A stretch of DNA of 6,680 nt from Alphaproteobacteria bacterium (GTDB taxonomy: Bacteria > Pseudomonadota > Alphaproteobacteria > Sphingomonadales > Sphingomonadaceae). Positions 1 to 6,519 of the stretch are shown here, one piece after another; position 1 is the first letter of the stretch, and every line of letters starts with the position of its first letter. The stretch is from NCBI GenBank assembly GCA_018970965.1, contig JAGWVG010000098.1, forward strand, positions 1 to 6,680, in the 5' to 3' direction. The notes under the pieces are model-generated. The model was not told the origin of the DNA. It made no database searches and was given only the letters and a program-made list of their open reading frames with translations. The translations under genes were made by a program, and so were the position numbers.

Positions 1-848
1 AGCCGCAGACGGGTGACACGGCGTTCATCGCCTTCGGTGACTTCTAATTGCCAGCCGCTGTCATGCGCCAGAATTTCGCCAACGCTTGGCACATGGCCGG
101 CCAGTACGAAGGCCAGCCCGCCCAGCGTATCGACATCTTCGTCAATATCGCCCAGTCGCGCGTCAATCATCTCCGCCACATCTTCCAAGGGCGCACGGGC
201 ATCGGCTTCCCAAATGCCGTCTTCGACATTGGCGAGCATGGCGACAGGCGCGTCATCATGCTCATCTTCAATGTCGCCGACAATTTCTTCGACCAAATCC
301 TCAATGGTGACGAGGCCTTCGGTGCCCGAATATTCGTCAATCACAATGGCCAAATGCATCCGCTTCGCGCGCATATCAGCCAGCAGATCCAGCACGCCGC
401 GCGCAGCGGGCACATAAAGCGGCTGGCGGATCAGCCGGGTGATGGTGGCCGGAGGTTTGCGGTTGCGCGCCAAAATGCCAAACACATCCTTGATGTGGAC
501 CATGCCCACCACATCATCGAGATTGTCTTTATACACGGGCAAGCGGCTGTGCCCGGCTTCGGCAAAGGCCTTTACCAATTCAGCAAAGCTGGTGGTGGTG
601 GGCACGGCAATGATGTCGCTGCGCGGCACCGCAATGTCGCCCACGGTGCGTTCGCCAAAATGTAGAAGATTTTTGAGCATTTCCCGCTCAATTGCGGAAA
701 GATCGCCCGGGGCGGGGCGCTCGCCATCTTCTTCGGCTTCTTCAATGGCGTCCTCAATCTGATCGCGCAGCGAGGCTTCGCGTCGCCAAAAGGTCAGCGA
801 TCTTAGCGATTGAAACCAAGACCGGCTGCTACTTCCATCCTCCGTCAT
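1..848 (-). CDS. corC: CorC/HlyC-like CBS-domain protein (3' end cut by window edge)
   Basis: The frame is open from an ATG at 848 to the left edge, giving 282 complete codons without a stop. The translation looks like the soluble CorC/HlyC (hemolysin C-like) family. An acidic N-terminal stretch at residues 31-45 (IEDAIEEAEEDGE) leads into the family's CBS pair, with VGDIAVPRSDI at 69-79, SRLPVY at 101-106 and VVGMVHIKDV at 113-122. The second CBS carries AIVIDEYSGTEGLVTIEDLVEEIVG-type residues at 168-191. The CorC_HlyC domain follows from about 205, with DTLGG at 240-244. Family members have about 290-310 residues, so only a few codons are likely missing. E. coli CorC is linked to magnesium/cobalt efflux, but the biochemical role of these soluble proteins is unsettled; the old hemolysin name is not evidence of toxicity. 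The start lies one base after the ybeY stop (TAACATG), so coupled translation is likely. The gene expected next, outside the window, is lnt. Confidence 0.9.
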   Translation of the reverse strand, partial: MTEDGSSSRSWFQSLRSLTFWRREASLRDQIEDAIEEAEEDGERPAPGDLSAIEREMLKNLLHFGERTVGDIAVPRSDIIAVPTTTSFAELVKAFAEAGHSRLPVYKDNLDDVVGMVHIKDVFGILARNRKPPATITRLIRQPLYVPAARGVLDLLADMRAKRMHLAIVIDEYSGTEGLVTIEDLVEEIVGDIEDEHDDAPVAMLANVEDGIWEADARAPLEDVAEMIDARLGDIDEDVDTLGGLAFVLAGHVPSVGEILAHDSGWQLEVTEGDERRVTRLR

Positions 849-849
849 G

Positions 850-1356
850 TTAACGCGTCTCATCTCCATAAGGATCATCATGGCCCAAATCTGCCATGAT
901 GCGGCGTTCCAGCGCTTCCATCGCTTCGGCCTCGTCGTCTGATATATGGTCAAACCCCATCAGATGCAAAACGCCATGCACCATCAGATGCGTGGCGTGC
1001 GCTGTCATGGCAATGCCCTTCTCCGCCGCTTCGTGCGCGCAGGTTTCTTGCGCCAGCACAATGTCGCCCAGCATCACCTCAGGAAAAGGGCTGTCGGCAA
1101 GGCCAGCAATTTCATCTCTCTCAAACATAGGGAAAGACAGGACATTGGTGGGCTTGTCCTTGTTCCGATATTCACGGTTAAGGGTCTGCACTTCAGAATC
1201 GCGCGTCAGGCGGACGGCAATTTCAATTGGCATTTCGCTGTCAGCCAGCGCCACAAAGGGAGACATGCGCACGGCGCGATCGACGGCACGCGCGGCCAGC
1301 GCGTCCCAATCGGTCCCCGCATCCCAGCCTTCATTCAATAGCGCAGTTTCGATCAT
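850..1356 (-). CDS. ybeY: Endoribonuclease YbeY, 16S rRNA maturation
   Basis: This encodes 168 residues of the UPF0054/YbeY family. The zinc-binding signature is intact: H127, H131 and H137 in HGVLHLMGFDH (127-137). The family-typical segment around residues 60-76 (NREYRNKDKPTNVLSFP) and LGDIVL (97-102) are also present. YbeY is a single-strand-specific metallo-endoribonuclease in the cytoplasm, needed for processing the 3' end of 16S rRNA, ribosome quality control and, in some alphaproteobacteria, sRNA-related regulation. Its ATG at 1354-1356 overlaps the phoH stop in an ATGA arrangement (1353-1356), so translation is probably coupled. The phoH-ybeY-corC order is a widely conserved proteobacterial neighbourhood and supports the call. 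Length is normal and no key residue is missing. Confidence 0.96.
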   Translation of the reverse strand: MIETALLNEGWDAGTDWDALAARAVDRAVRMSPFVALADSEMPIEIAVRLTRDSEVQTLNREYRNKDKPTNVLSFPMFERDEIAGLADSPFPEVMLGDIVLAQETCAHEAAEKGIAMTAHATHLMVHGVLHLMGFDHISDDEAEAMEALERRIMADLGHDDPYGDETR

Positions 1357-2357
1357 CGCGGCGCGCTGTCCGGCCCTTCATAGGCTTCAACGATCCGGCC
1401 GACGATCGGGTGGCGCACCACATCTGCGGCGTTGAAGCGCACGGTGGCAATGCTCTCAACCCCTTCCAGCCGCGAGACAGCATCGGCCAAGCCCGACTTG
1501 CTCTGATCGGGCAAATCGACCTGACGCGGATCTCCACAAATGACCATCCGGCTGTTCATGCCAAAGCGCGTCAAAAACATTTTCATTTGGGCCGGCGTGG
1601 TGTTTTGCGCTTCGTCTAAGATGATGAAGCTATCCGCCAGCGTGCGCCCGCGCATGAAGGCAATGGGGGCAATTTCAATTTCGCCGCTGGCAATGCGTCG
1701 CTCGACTTGTTCCGCCGGCAAGCAATCATAGAGCGCATCATATAGCGGACGCAAATAGGGGTCGACCTTCTCCTTCATGTCGCCCGGCAAAAAGCCCAGC
1801 CGCTCGCCCGCTTCAACAGCGGGGCGAGAGAGGATCAGACGATCGACGGATCCGGTAATCAACTGCGCAACGGCTTGTGCAACGGCCAAATAGGTTTTGC
1901 CGGTACCCGCTGGGCCGAGCGCAAAGATAACGTCGTTACGCGTCAACGCTTCCATATAGCGGATCTGCGTGGCGGAACGCGGCACAATCGTCTTTTTGCG
2001 CGTGCGGATCATCACTGGTGGCGCTTCGCTTGCCTCATGGCGGATAATGCCATCCAGTGTGGGTTCGGCTGACATGGAAATTGCCGATGAGACGGTGCCC
2101 GCATCCACCTCTTCCCCATGTACGATGCGGTTGTAGAGGCCCGTCAGCACATCGCGCGCGCGTCCAATTGCGCTTGCTTCGCCTTCGATTTGCAGTCGGT
2201 TGCCACGGGCCGCAATATAAACACCCAAGGCGTTTTCAATGGCGACCAAGTTTTGGTCATAATGCCCGAAGACGGCGCCCAGCAATTGCGGGCGATCAAA
2301 CACCACCTCGATACGGGCGCGGTCGCCCGGTTGGGCGGGCTGGGGTTTACGCGGCAT
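1353..2357 (-). CDS. phoH: PhoH-family P-loop ATPase (YbeZ-like)
   Basis: This encodes 334 residues, a usual length for the YbeZ branch of PhoH proteins. The N-terminal 80 or so residues resemble the small nucleic-acid-binding region of this branch ([15 protein letters not shown] at 45-59). The ATPase domain begins near 125 with [12 protein letters not shown] (127-138), followed by Walker A GPAGTGKT (148-155), [18 protein letters not shown] (176-193) and Walker [10 protein letters not shown] (244-252). GDPRQVDLP (275-283) matches the conserved sensor-like segment. PhoH/YbeZ is a cytoplasmic ATPase with proposed RNA helicase activity that acts with YbeY; the exact substrate is not firmly established. 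The start at 2357 lies inside the last codons of miaB (11-bp overlap), with AAGGA at 2363-2367 five bases upstream as a good ribosome binding site. The stop overlaps ybeY by ATGA. Confidence 0.95.
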   Translation of the reverse strand: MPRKPQPAQPGDRARIEVVFDRPQLLGAVFGHYDQNLVAIENALGVYIAARGNRLQIEGEASAIGRARDVLTGLYNRIVHGEEVDAGTVSSAISMSAEPTLDGIIRHEASEAPPVMIRTRKKTIVPRSATQIRYMEALTRNDVIFALGPAGTGKTYLAVAQAVAQLITGSVDRLILSRPAVEAGERLGFLPGDMKEKVDPYLRPLYDALYDCLPAEQVERRIASGEIEIAPIAFMRGRTLADSFIILDEAQNTTPAQMKMFLTRFGMNSRMVICGDPRQVDLPDQSKSGLADAVSRLEGVESIATVRFNAADVVRHPIVGRIVEAYEGPDSAPR

Positions 2358-3666
2358 TCAGGTCCTTGCCTATTGGGGTGCCAGCGAGGCTGTTCGGCCC
2401 TGCTGATACCAGATGGACGTCCACCATGTCACCGATTTGTGCATCAGAAATGACATGGACCGATTGTAACCAAGGCGATTTGCCGATCTTCTGACCCGGC
2501 AATTTGCCATTTCGTTCTAACAGAACCTGCGTCGTCTTGCCCACACTTGCTTGATTAAACGCCAGTTGCTGGGCGTTGAGCAGGGCTTGCAGGCGCTGAA
2601 GACGATCGTCCATCACCTCAGGTGCAATCTGATCGTCCATCGTGGCCGCAGGCGTGCCGGGGCGCGGCGAATATTTAAAGCTGAAGGCCAGCGCATAATT
2701 GGCAGCCTCAATCAAGCGCAGCGTATCTTCAAACTCCGCCTCAGTTTCACCCGGAAAGCCGACAATGAAATCGCCGGACAAGGCAATGTCAGGCCGCGCG
2801 GCGCGAACGCGATCAATGATCTTCAGGTAGGAATCGGCCGTATGCTTACGGTTCATTGCTTTGAGCACGCGATCATTGCCGGATTGAACGGGCAAATGAA
2901 GGAATGGCATCAGCTTTTCCACCTCGGCATGCGCGCGGATCAGCCCCTCCGTCATGTCATTAGGATGGCTGGTTGTATAGCGAATGCGCGCAAGACCGGA
3001 GATGGCATCAAGCGCGCGGATCAGATGATCAAGGCCTTTGCCGTCCTCTTCCCACGCATTCACATTCTGGCCCAGCAGCGTGATTTCTTTGGCGCCGGCA
3101 TCGACCAGCGCCTTCGCTTCATCCACAATCGCGGCAAAGCTCCGGCTGATTTCGCCGCCGCGCGTATAGGGCACCACACAATAGGTGCAGAATTTGTCGC
3201 AGCCTTCTTGCACCGTCAAAAAGGCTGTCGCGCCCGTCTTGCGGCGTGCGGGCAATTTCGAGAATTTATCGAGCCCCGGCAGGTCAAGATCATGCACGCG
3301 TTCACCGGCGGCGGCCCGTGCGATCATCTTGGGCAGTTCGTGATAGGCTTGGGGCCCAACCACAATATCCACATCGCGCGTGCGCGCCGTCACTTCGGTG
3401 CCCTCGGCTTGGGCCACACAACCGGCGACCGCGATCATCGGGCGGCTGCCATCTTCGCGGCGTTGACGGCCAATATCGGAATAGACCTTTTCCACGGCCT
3501 TTTCCCGAATATGGCAAGTGTTGAGCACCACCAGCTCAGCTTCGCCTTCGGGCGCGGCGGCCATGCCTTGCGCACCCAATAATTCAGCCATGCGTTCGCC
3601 ATCATAGACGTTCATCTGGCAGCCAAAGGATTTGACGTGGAAGCTTTTGGGTGTTGGTCGAGTCAT
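2347..3666 (-). CDS. miaB: tRNA-2-methylthio-N6-dimethylallyladenosine synthase MiaB
   Basis: MiaB is a radical SAM methylthiotransferase that converts i6A37 to ms2i6A37 in tRNAs reading codons that begin with U. From the ATG at 3666 the protein has 439 residues, normal for the family. The N-terminal cluster cysteines are C16 (KSFGCQMN), C51 ([10 protein letters not shown]) and C83 (VAGCVAQ). The radical SAM CxxxCxxC is C156, C160 and C163 in [33 protein letters not shown] follows in the barrel, and a TRAM-type C-terminal segment ends near the stop. The frame stays open upstream to 3753, but that extension overlaps plsC by 77 bases and is Pro/Arg-rich, unlike the family. The 3666 start leaves 10 bp after plsC and puts the [20 protein letters not shown]-terminus where the family expects it. 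The ribosome binding site is weak (GGGG-rich). The 3' end overlaps phoH by 11 bp. Confidence 0.97.
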   Translation of the reverse strand: MTRPTPKSFHVKSFGCQMNVYDGERMAELLGAQGMAAAPEGEAELVVLNTCHIREKAVEKVYSDIGRQRREDGSRPMIAVAGCVAQAEGTEVTARTRDVDIVVGPQAYHELPKMIARAAAGERVHDLDLPGLDKFSKLPARRKTGATAFLTVQEGCDKFCTYCVVPYTRGGEISRSFAAIVDEAKALVDAGAKEITLLGQNVNAWEEDGKGLDHLIRALDAISGLARIRYTTSHPNDMTEGLIRAHAEVEKLMPFLHLPVQSGNDRVLKAMNRKHTADSYLKIIDRVRAARPDIALSGDFIVGFPGETEAEFEDTLRLIEAANYALAFSFKYSPRPGTPAATMDDQIAPEVMDDRLQRLQALLNAQQLAFNQASVGKTTQVLLERNGKLPGQKIGKSPWLQSVHVISDAQIGDMVDVHLVSAGPNSLAGTPIGKDLNAA

Positions 3667-3676
3667 GCCCCGCGCC

Positions 3677-4432
3677 CTAGCCCAGCCCCAAGGCGGCGGC
3701 AATCTCGGCGCGGCTATGGGCCGCAATGGCCTTGCGGTCGGCAAAATCATCATGGCTTAACGGTGCTAAGAAAAGAACGCGCACGCGAAAGCGCCCGGGA
3801 CGGCTCAGCACGCGCAGAGCATTGGCGCCAAAGCTTTCTTCCCCCACCCATGCAATTTCGCCAACAATGTGCCCATAATCAAGCGCGACGGGCTGGATCG
3901 AAATGTCATCAGGTGCCGGGGTGACAGCGGCAATTAATGACGACCTGAATGTCAGGAGCGCACTGCCATCATGCGTTGTCCCTTCGGGAAACAAGGTGAC
4001 GGGCTGACCAGATAATAAGGCCGTTTGCAGCGCGTTGGCTTGATGATGCGCCGTATGTCGCGCTTCGCGCTCAACATAGACGGTGTTGTTGCTTGTCGTT
4101 AGCCAGCCAATCAGCGGCCAGGGCTTCATATCGGCTTTGGCGACAAAGGCGCAGCGCGTTTGCCCAGCGAGCACCAAGATATCGAGCCAGCTGATATGAT
4201 TAGCGATATAAAGTACTTTGCGTCGGATAGGTTTGCCGACCATTTCAACATCGGCGCCTGCGATCCAGCCGACCACAAACAAAAACATGCCGGCAATGGG
4301 GGATCGGCGATCAAAAACACGCCACAGCATGTGGACGGGCACAAAAACCAACAGCGCAGCCACAATTGCGGCAATCCGCACAAAGGCGCGCGGATGCGTC
4401 CGATCAGCTCTTGCGATCGAGTGCGACGCCAT
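3677..4432 (-). CDS. plsC: 1-acyl-sn-glycerol-3-phosphate acyltransferase-like protein (PlsC family)
   Basis: This encodes 251 residues from the ATG at 4432. One hydrophobic segment (about residues 17-38, [20 protein letters not shown]) and a second (about 48-60) suggest membrane anchoring. The acyltransferase motifs follow: NHISWLD (78-84) with the catalytic His79/Asp84 pair, NTVYVERE (116-123) with the motif II Arg122, and FPEGTT (148-153). PlsC proteins acylate lysophosphatidate to phosphatidate on the inner face of the cytoplasmic membrane. Sequence alone does not exclude a paralogue acting on another lysolipid, such as an OlsA-like enzyme. The frame continues up to a TTG at 4456, which would overlap fur by 53 bases. 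I prefer 4432, with a weak GGA six to seven bases upstream and a 29-bp overlap. A GTG at 4381 would clear fur but lacks a ribosome binding site and cuts into the membrane segment. Confidence 0.88.
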   Translation of the reverse strand: MASHSIARADRTHPRAFVRIAAIVAALLVFVPVHMLWRVFDRRSPIAGMFLFVVGWIAGADVEMVGKPIRRKVLYIANHISWLDILVLAGQTRCAFVAKADMKPWPLIGWLTTSNNTVYVEREARHTAHHQANALQTALLSGQPVTLFPEGTTHDGSALLTFRSSLIAAVTPAPDDISIQPVALDYGHIVGEIAWVGEESFGANALRVLSRPGRFRVRVLFLAPLSHDDFADRKAIAAHSRAEIAAALGLG

Positions 4433-4826
4433 AAAGTTCCATGCGATGGTCAACAAGGCGGAAGCCCAGCCGTTCGGCGATTACCTTTTGCAAGGCTTCC
4501 AATTCTGGGTCGACAAATTCGATGACGCGGCCCGTTTCGACATCAATTAAATGATCGTGATGCGCCTCGGCCGCGGCTTCGTAGCGCGATCGGCCATCGC
4601 CAAAATCATGCCGTTCCAAAATACCCGCCTCTTCAAAGAGGCGCACTGTGCGGTAGACGGTGGCAATGGAAATGCCCGGATCAATTGCAGAGGCGCGCTC
4701 GTGCACGGCTTCCACATCCGGGTGGTCGGCCGCTTCTGACAAGACCTTGGCAATCACGCGCCGCTGATCCGTAATCCGCAGGCCCTTTTCCTGGCACAGC
4801 GCTTCAACATCAATATAGCGGTTCAT
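4404..4826 (-). CDS. fur: Fur-family metalloregulator (alphaproteobacterial Fur/Mur type)
   Basis: This encodes 140 residues with the full Fur layout. A winged helix comes first: GLRITDQRRVIAKVL at 15-29, HPDVEAVHERA at 35-45, recognition helix region ISIATVYRTVRLFEEAGI at 52-69. The dimerization/metal region is AHHDHLIDVETGRVIEF at 88-104. Candidate metal ligands are H89, H90, D91, H92, E110 and H127. The only cysteine is C11, so the CxxC structural zinc pairs of E. coli Fur are absent, as is common in alphaproteobacterial Fur/Mur proteins. It should act as a metal-dependent DNA-binding repressor; whether it senses iron or manganese cannot be read from sequence. The start is fixed by similarity of the N-terminus (EALCQEKGLRITDQRR), but there is no Shine-Dalgarno match: the bases just upstream of the ATG are a T tract closing a hairpin (see 4829-4885). 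The 3' end overlaps plsC. Confidence 0.94.
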   Translation of the reverse strand: MNRYIDVEALCQEKGLRITDQRRVIAKVLSEAADHPDVEAVHERASAIDPGISIATVYRTVRLFEEAGILERHDFGDGRSRYEAAAEAHHDHLIDVETGRVIEFVDPELEALQKVIAERLGFRLVDHRMELYGVALDRKS

Positions 4827-4864
4827 GCAAAAAATCCGGGGCCAGAAAACAGGATCATTCCCAT
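4823..4864 (-). other. Possible 13-residue leader ORF overlapping the fur start
   Basis: Inside the hairpin lies a short frame reading MGMILFSGPGFFA and ending in a TGA that shares ATGA with the fur ATG (4823-4826). Upstream of it, GGGGGCTAGAAG gives at best a weak ribosome binding site, and an in-frame TAG precedes the start closely. The second in-frame ATG falls exactly in the hairpin tetraloop. Because fur has no ribosome binding site of its own, translation of this leader with restart at ATGA would be one way to express fur. In E. coli fur is coupled to an upstream leader peptide (uof), so there is a precedent in principle but no homology claim here. A frame this short can easily arise by chance. 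Confidence 0.25.
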
Positions 4865-4885
4865 CTTCTAGCCCCCAAATTTTTT
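4829..4885 (-). terminator. Long A-tract/T-tract hairpin between mucR and fur (terminator or attenuator)
   Basis: In minus-strand sense this 57-nt segment folds almost end to end. Six A pair with six T, and TTTGGGG pairs with CCCCGGA through two G-U wobbles. One G-G mismatch, one bulged T and several G-U wobbles follow in the upper stem, which closes with GGA/TCC on an ATGA tetraloop. It begins 15 bases after the mucR stop and ends in TTTTTT, the layout of a rho-independent terminator; the A6 arm would make it work in both directions. The odd point is that the T tract stops only two bases before the fur start codon, leaving no untranslated leader beyond it. It may therefore act as a partial terminator or attenuator that sets fur read-through. 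Confidence 0.55.
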
Positions 4886-4900
4886 AACGCAAAGCTAAGA

Positions 4901-5335
4901 TTACGCCTTGGCAGACTTGCGACGGCGCCCTGCGGCCGGTTTGCGGCCCAGACCGATTTGCACCGCCAGACTGCGGCGCTGTTCCGCATAATTGGGCGCA
5001 ACCATTGGGTAATCGCGCGGCAAGCCCCATTTGGTGCGATACTCATCGGGCGTCATGCCATAATGCGTCATCAGATGCCGCTTGAGCATCTTCAGCTTTT
5101 TGCCATCTTCAAGGCAGACAATGTAATCCGGCTTAACTGATGCACGAATGGAAACAGCTGGCTCGGGCGCTGCGGCGACCACGGGTGCCGGCGCGCCCAA
5201 ATTGCTCAACGCGCCATGCACATTGGCAATGAGCTGCGGCAAATCTGCTACGGCGACGGAATTGTTGCTGACATGGGCGGCCACGATATCCGCGGTCAGC
5301 GTAATCAGCGTTTCATTCAGATTGCTGTCTGTCAT
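4901..5335 (-). CDS. mucR: Ros/MucR-family zinc-finger transcriptional regulator
   Basis: This encodes 144 residues. The N-terminal half (about 1-45) is helical and rich in hydrophobic heptad-like positions, matching the oligomerization region of MucR proteins. An Ala/Pro linker runs from about 47 to 62. The prokaryotic zinc finger is at 74-91, with C74, D77, H87 and H91 in CLEDGKKLKMLKRHLMTH, followed by the family signature GMTPDEYRTKWGLPRDYPMVAPNYAEQR (93-120) and a basic C-terminus (RKPAAGRRRKSAKA). MucR/Ros proteins are H-NS-like silencers that prefer AT-rich DNA with T-A steps and often repress their own gene; they control exopolysaccharide, surface and cell-cycle genes in alphaproteobacteria. 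The start is secure: GAGG (5344-5347) lies eight bases upstream and an in-frame TAG occurs farther up with no other start between. The stop is followed by a long hairpin. Confidence 0.96.
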   Translation of the reverse strand: MTDSNLNETLITLTADIVAAHVSNNSVAVADLPQLIANVHGALSNLGAPAPVVAAAPEPAVSIRASVKPDYIVCLEDGKKLKMLKRHLMTHYGMTPDEYRTKWGLPRDYPMVAPNYAEQRRSLAVQIGLGRKPAAGRRRKSAKA

Positions 5336-5391
5336 CTTTTGAGCCTCATCTCCTCGGACCCCTTGCTAGAACTCGGCATAGAGCCAAGGCC

Positions 5392-5401
5392 TGCCCGGGC
5401 A
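5392..5401. repeat. 10-bp perfect palindrome in the mucR leader region
   Basis: TGCCCGGGCA is its own reverse complement. It lies at the boundary between the GC-rich mucR-proximal part of the gap and the AT-rich tract. It could be an operator half of something larger, but I see no second copy in the gap and the function is unknown. It is too short and lacks a T tract, so I do not call it a terminator. Confidence 0.4.
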
Positions 5402-5404
5402 TCG

Positions 5405-5452
5405 AATTGTTTTATTTATAAGTAATTATTACAAGTTTATATTATTGAATTT
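5405..5452 (-). promoter_or_regulatory. AT-rich tract upstream of mucR, probable promoter/MucR binding region
   Basis: In this 48-bp stretch only five bases are G or C by hand count, in a genome region otherwise well above 50 percent GC. It contains many T-A steps and an 11-bp inverted repeat GTAAT-T-ATTAC at 5422-5432. On the minus strand TTGTAA (5434-5429) with AACAAT (5411-5406) at a 17-bp spacing is a weak promoter candidate, which would place the transcript start about 65 bases before the mucR ATG. MucR-family proteins bind AT-rich DNA and often autorepress, so a MucR site here is a reasonable inference. The rest of the gap (5336-5404) holds the ribosome binding site and a short palindrome. 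No clear terminator for rimI is visible, so read-through from rimI remains possible. Confidence 0.45.
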
Positions 5453-5458
5453 CACACT

Positions 5459-5923
5459 TCACAGATTGCGCTGCAAAGTCAAAGCATCAAATTGGTTGTT
5501 ATCTAATCCGCGATAGTAATTTTCGCGTCTACCAATCTGTGTAAATCCCATTTTTGTATAAAGTTCAACTGCAACGTTACCAGAACGGACTTCGAGAATA
5601 ACCCTTTTGACACCATTCTGATGACACCAATAGAATACAGAATGCAGCAATAGTTGACCAATGCCTTTGCGCTGTTGTGAGGCCGCTGTCGCAATTAATA
5701 ATAATTCAGCTTCATCTAAAACAGACCGCACAAGCGCAAAGCCAAGAACATCTTCCCCAGACACTGCAAGCCGAAGGACTGTGCCTGGCAGGCAGAGAAG
5801 TCCGCGACATTGTTCTGCTGTCCAAGCCTCGCCAAAGGCGGGATCAAAGGCAGATTGCATCACAGGCATGATCCGGTCGACACTGTGAAAATCGCCCGCG
5901 ATAATCTCTACGGCACGGGTCAT
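5459..5923 (-). CDS. rimI: RimI-type GNAT N-acetyltransferase (ribosomal protein bS18 alanine N-acetyltransferase)
   Basis: This encodes 154 residues, the usual RimI length. The GNAT acetyl-CoA loop is QQRKGIGQ (83-90), preceded by the DEAELLLIA strand (70-78). LEVRSGN (110-116) and LYTKMGF (121-127) carry the likely catalytic Glu111 and Tyr122, and RRENYYRG (132-139) is the RimI-type C-terminal signature. RimI acetylates the N-terminal alanine of ribosomal protein bS18 in the cytoplasm; many homologues are broader protein N-acetyltransferases. The ATG overlaps the tsaB stop by ATGA, and tsaB-rimI pairing is common. By hand count GC is about 47 percent overall, falling from about 56 percent near the start to about 39 percent in the last 180 bases, unlike its neighbours. 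Compared with the E. coli protein as I remember it, the segment between Glu111 and Tyr122 is one residue shorter; I cannot tell whether that is normal for this clade. Confidence 0.9.
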   Translation of the reverse strand: MTRAVEIIAGDFHSVDRIMPVMQSAFDPAFGEAWTAEQCRGLLCLPGTVLRLAVSGEDVLGFALVRSVLDEAELLLIATAASQQRKGIGQLLLHSVFYWCHQNGVKRVILEVRSGNVAVELYTKMGFTQIGRRENYYRGLDNNQFDALTLQRNL

Positions 5924-6513
5924 GGGTTGGGCTTGGCATCCGGCGCACGGCCGTAAATTGGCTCAGCGGGTAGCGCGCGCAAAGCGGCGGGCAAGAGCCG
6001 AGCGTCCCGGGCATCAGGCCCCACATCATGCGCCACCTCGCAGCGGATGCGGGCCGCCGCAGAGCCAGCAACACATCTCCAGAACGGAACCGATTCTGCC
6101 ACCTGCGAGGCAAGCGGCGCTTGGGCGGCCAGCCCGTCACGCACAAATGGCTGGATGAACACCTCGCCATGCCCACCTTCAATTGCAATCAAGGTTTCAT
6201 CCAGCTCGGGATGATCTGCAAAGACCCGCGCTGCCAAAAGCGCGTGTGTGCTATAGCCCGTCACAGGTACGCCCCATGCGAGCCCAAGCGCGCGCGCCGC
6301 CGCCAATCCAACCCGCACGCCTGTAAAGCTGCCCGGCCCACAATTGACGAGGATTGCATCGGCGCGCCCACCATCGGGCAGCGCCGCTATCATGGGGATC
6401 AGCCGTTCCGCATGGCCGCGCGCGCCCTCCTGATGGTCATGTGCGATGATCGTCGCGCCATCGAGCAGGGCCACCGAACAGGCCGTGGTCGCTGTCTCAA
6501 TGACAAGGATCAT
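5920..6513 (-). CDS. tsaB: tRNA threonylcarbamoyladenosine biosynthesis protein TsaB
   Basis: This encodes 197 residues, slightly short for TsaB (about 200-230). The ASKHA-type N-terminus MILVIETATTACSVALLDG (1-19) is followed by RGHAERLIPMI (32-42) and the diagnostic GPGSFTGVRVGLAAARALGLA (59-79). The C-terminal EPIYGRAPDAKP (184-195) matches the family's ending. TsaB is a non-catalytic scaffold that binds TsaD and TsaE and is needed to make t6A37 in tRNAs reading codons that begin with A. The central segment AIEGGHGEVFIQ (110-121) replaces the common IDAR-GEVY pattern, a mild divergence that I would not call inactivating. The start is six bases after the upstream stop and lacks a recognisable ribosome binding site, so coupling to the upstream gene is likely. 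The end overlaps rimI by ATGA. Confidence 0.94.
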   Translation of the reverse strand: MILVIETATTACSVALLDGATIIAHDHQEGARGHAERLIPMIAALPDGGRADAILVNCGPGSFTGVRVGLAAARALGLAWGVPVTGYSTHALLAARVFADHPELDETLIAIEGGHGEVFIQPFVRDGLAAQAPLASQVAESVPFWRCVAGSAAARIRCEVAHDVGPDARDARLLPAALRALPAEPIYGRAPDAKPNP

Positions 6514-6519
6514 GCAAAA

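Noticed and set aside
48..665. 205-residue open frame on the plus strand
   Set aside because: It is antisense to the corC-like gene, which has clear CBS and CorC-type motifs; I see no domain in the antisense product.
2551..3582. 343-residue open frame on the plus strand
   Set aside because: It lies wholly antisense to miaB, whose motifs are all intact; its translation shows no family motif and is best explained by the codon bias of the real gene.
3667..3753. 29-residue N-terminal extension of miaB
   Set aside because: It would overlap plsC by 77 bases and is Pro/Arg-rich without family similarity; the ATG at 3666 gives the expected MiaB N-terminus.
4433..4456. TTG start giving plsC eight extra residues
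   Set aside because: It would deepen the overlap with fur to 53 bases, and a nearer ATG at 4432 with some upstream GGA is available. I cannot exclude it fully.
4855..5046. 63-residue minus-strand frame ending in the mucR-fur gap
   Set aside because: Most of it is the mucR coding region in another frame, with no recognisable motif.
5392..5401. TGCCCGGGCA palindrome as a rimI terminator
   Set aside because: The stem is at most five base pairs without a loop and no T tract follows in the direction of transcription.
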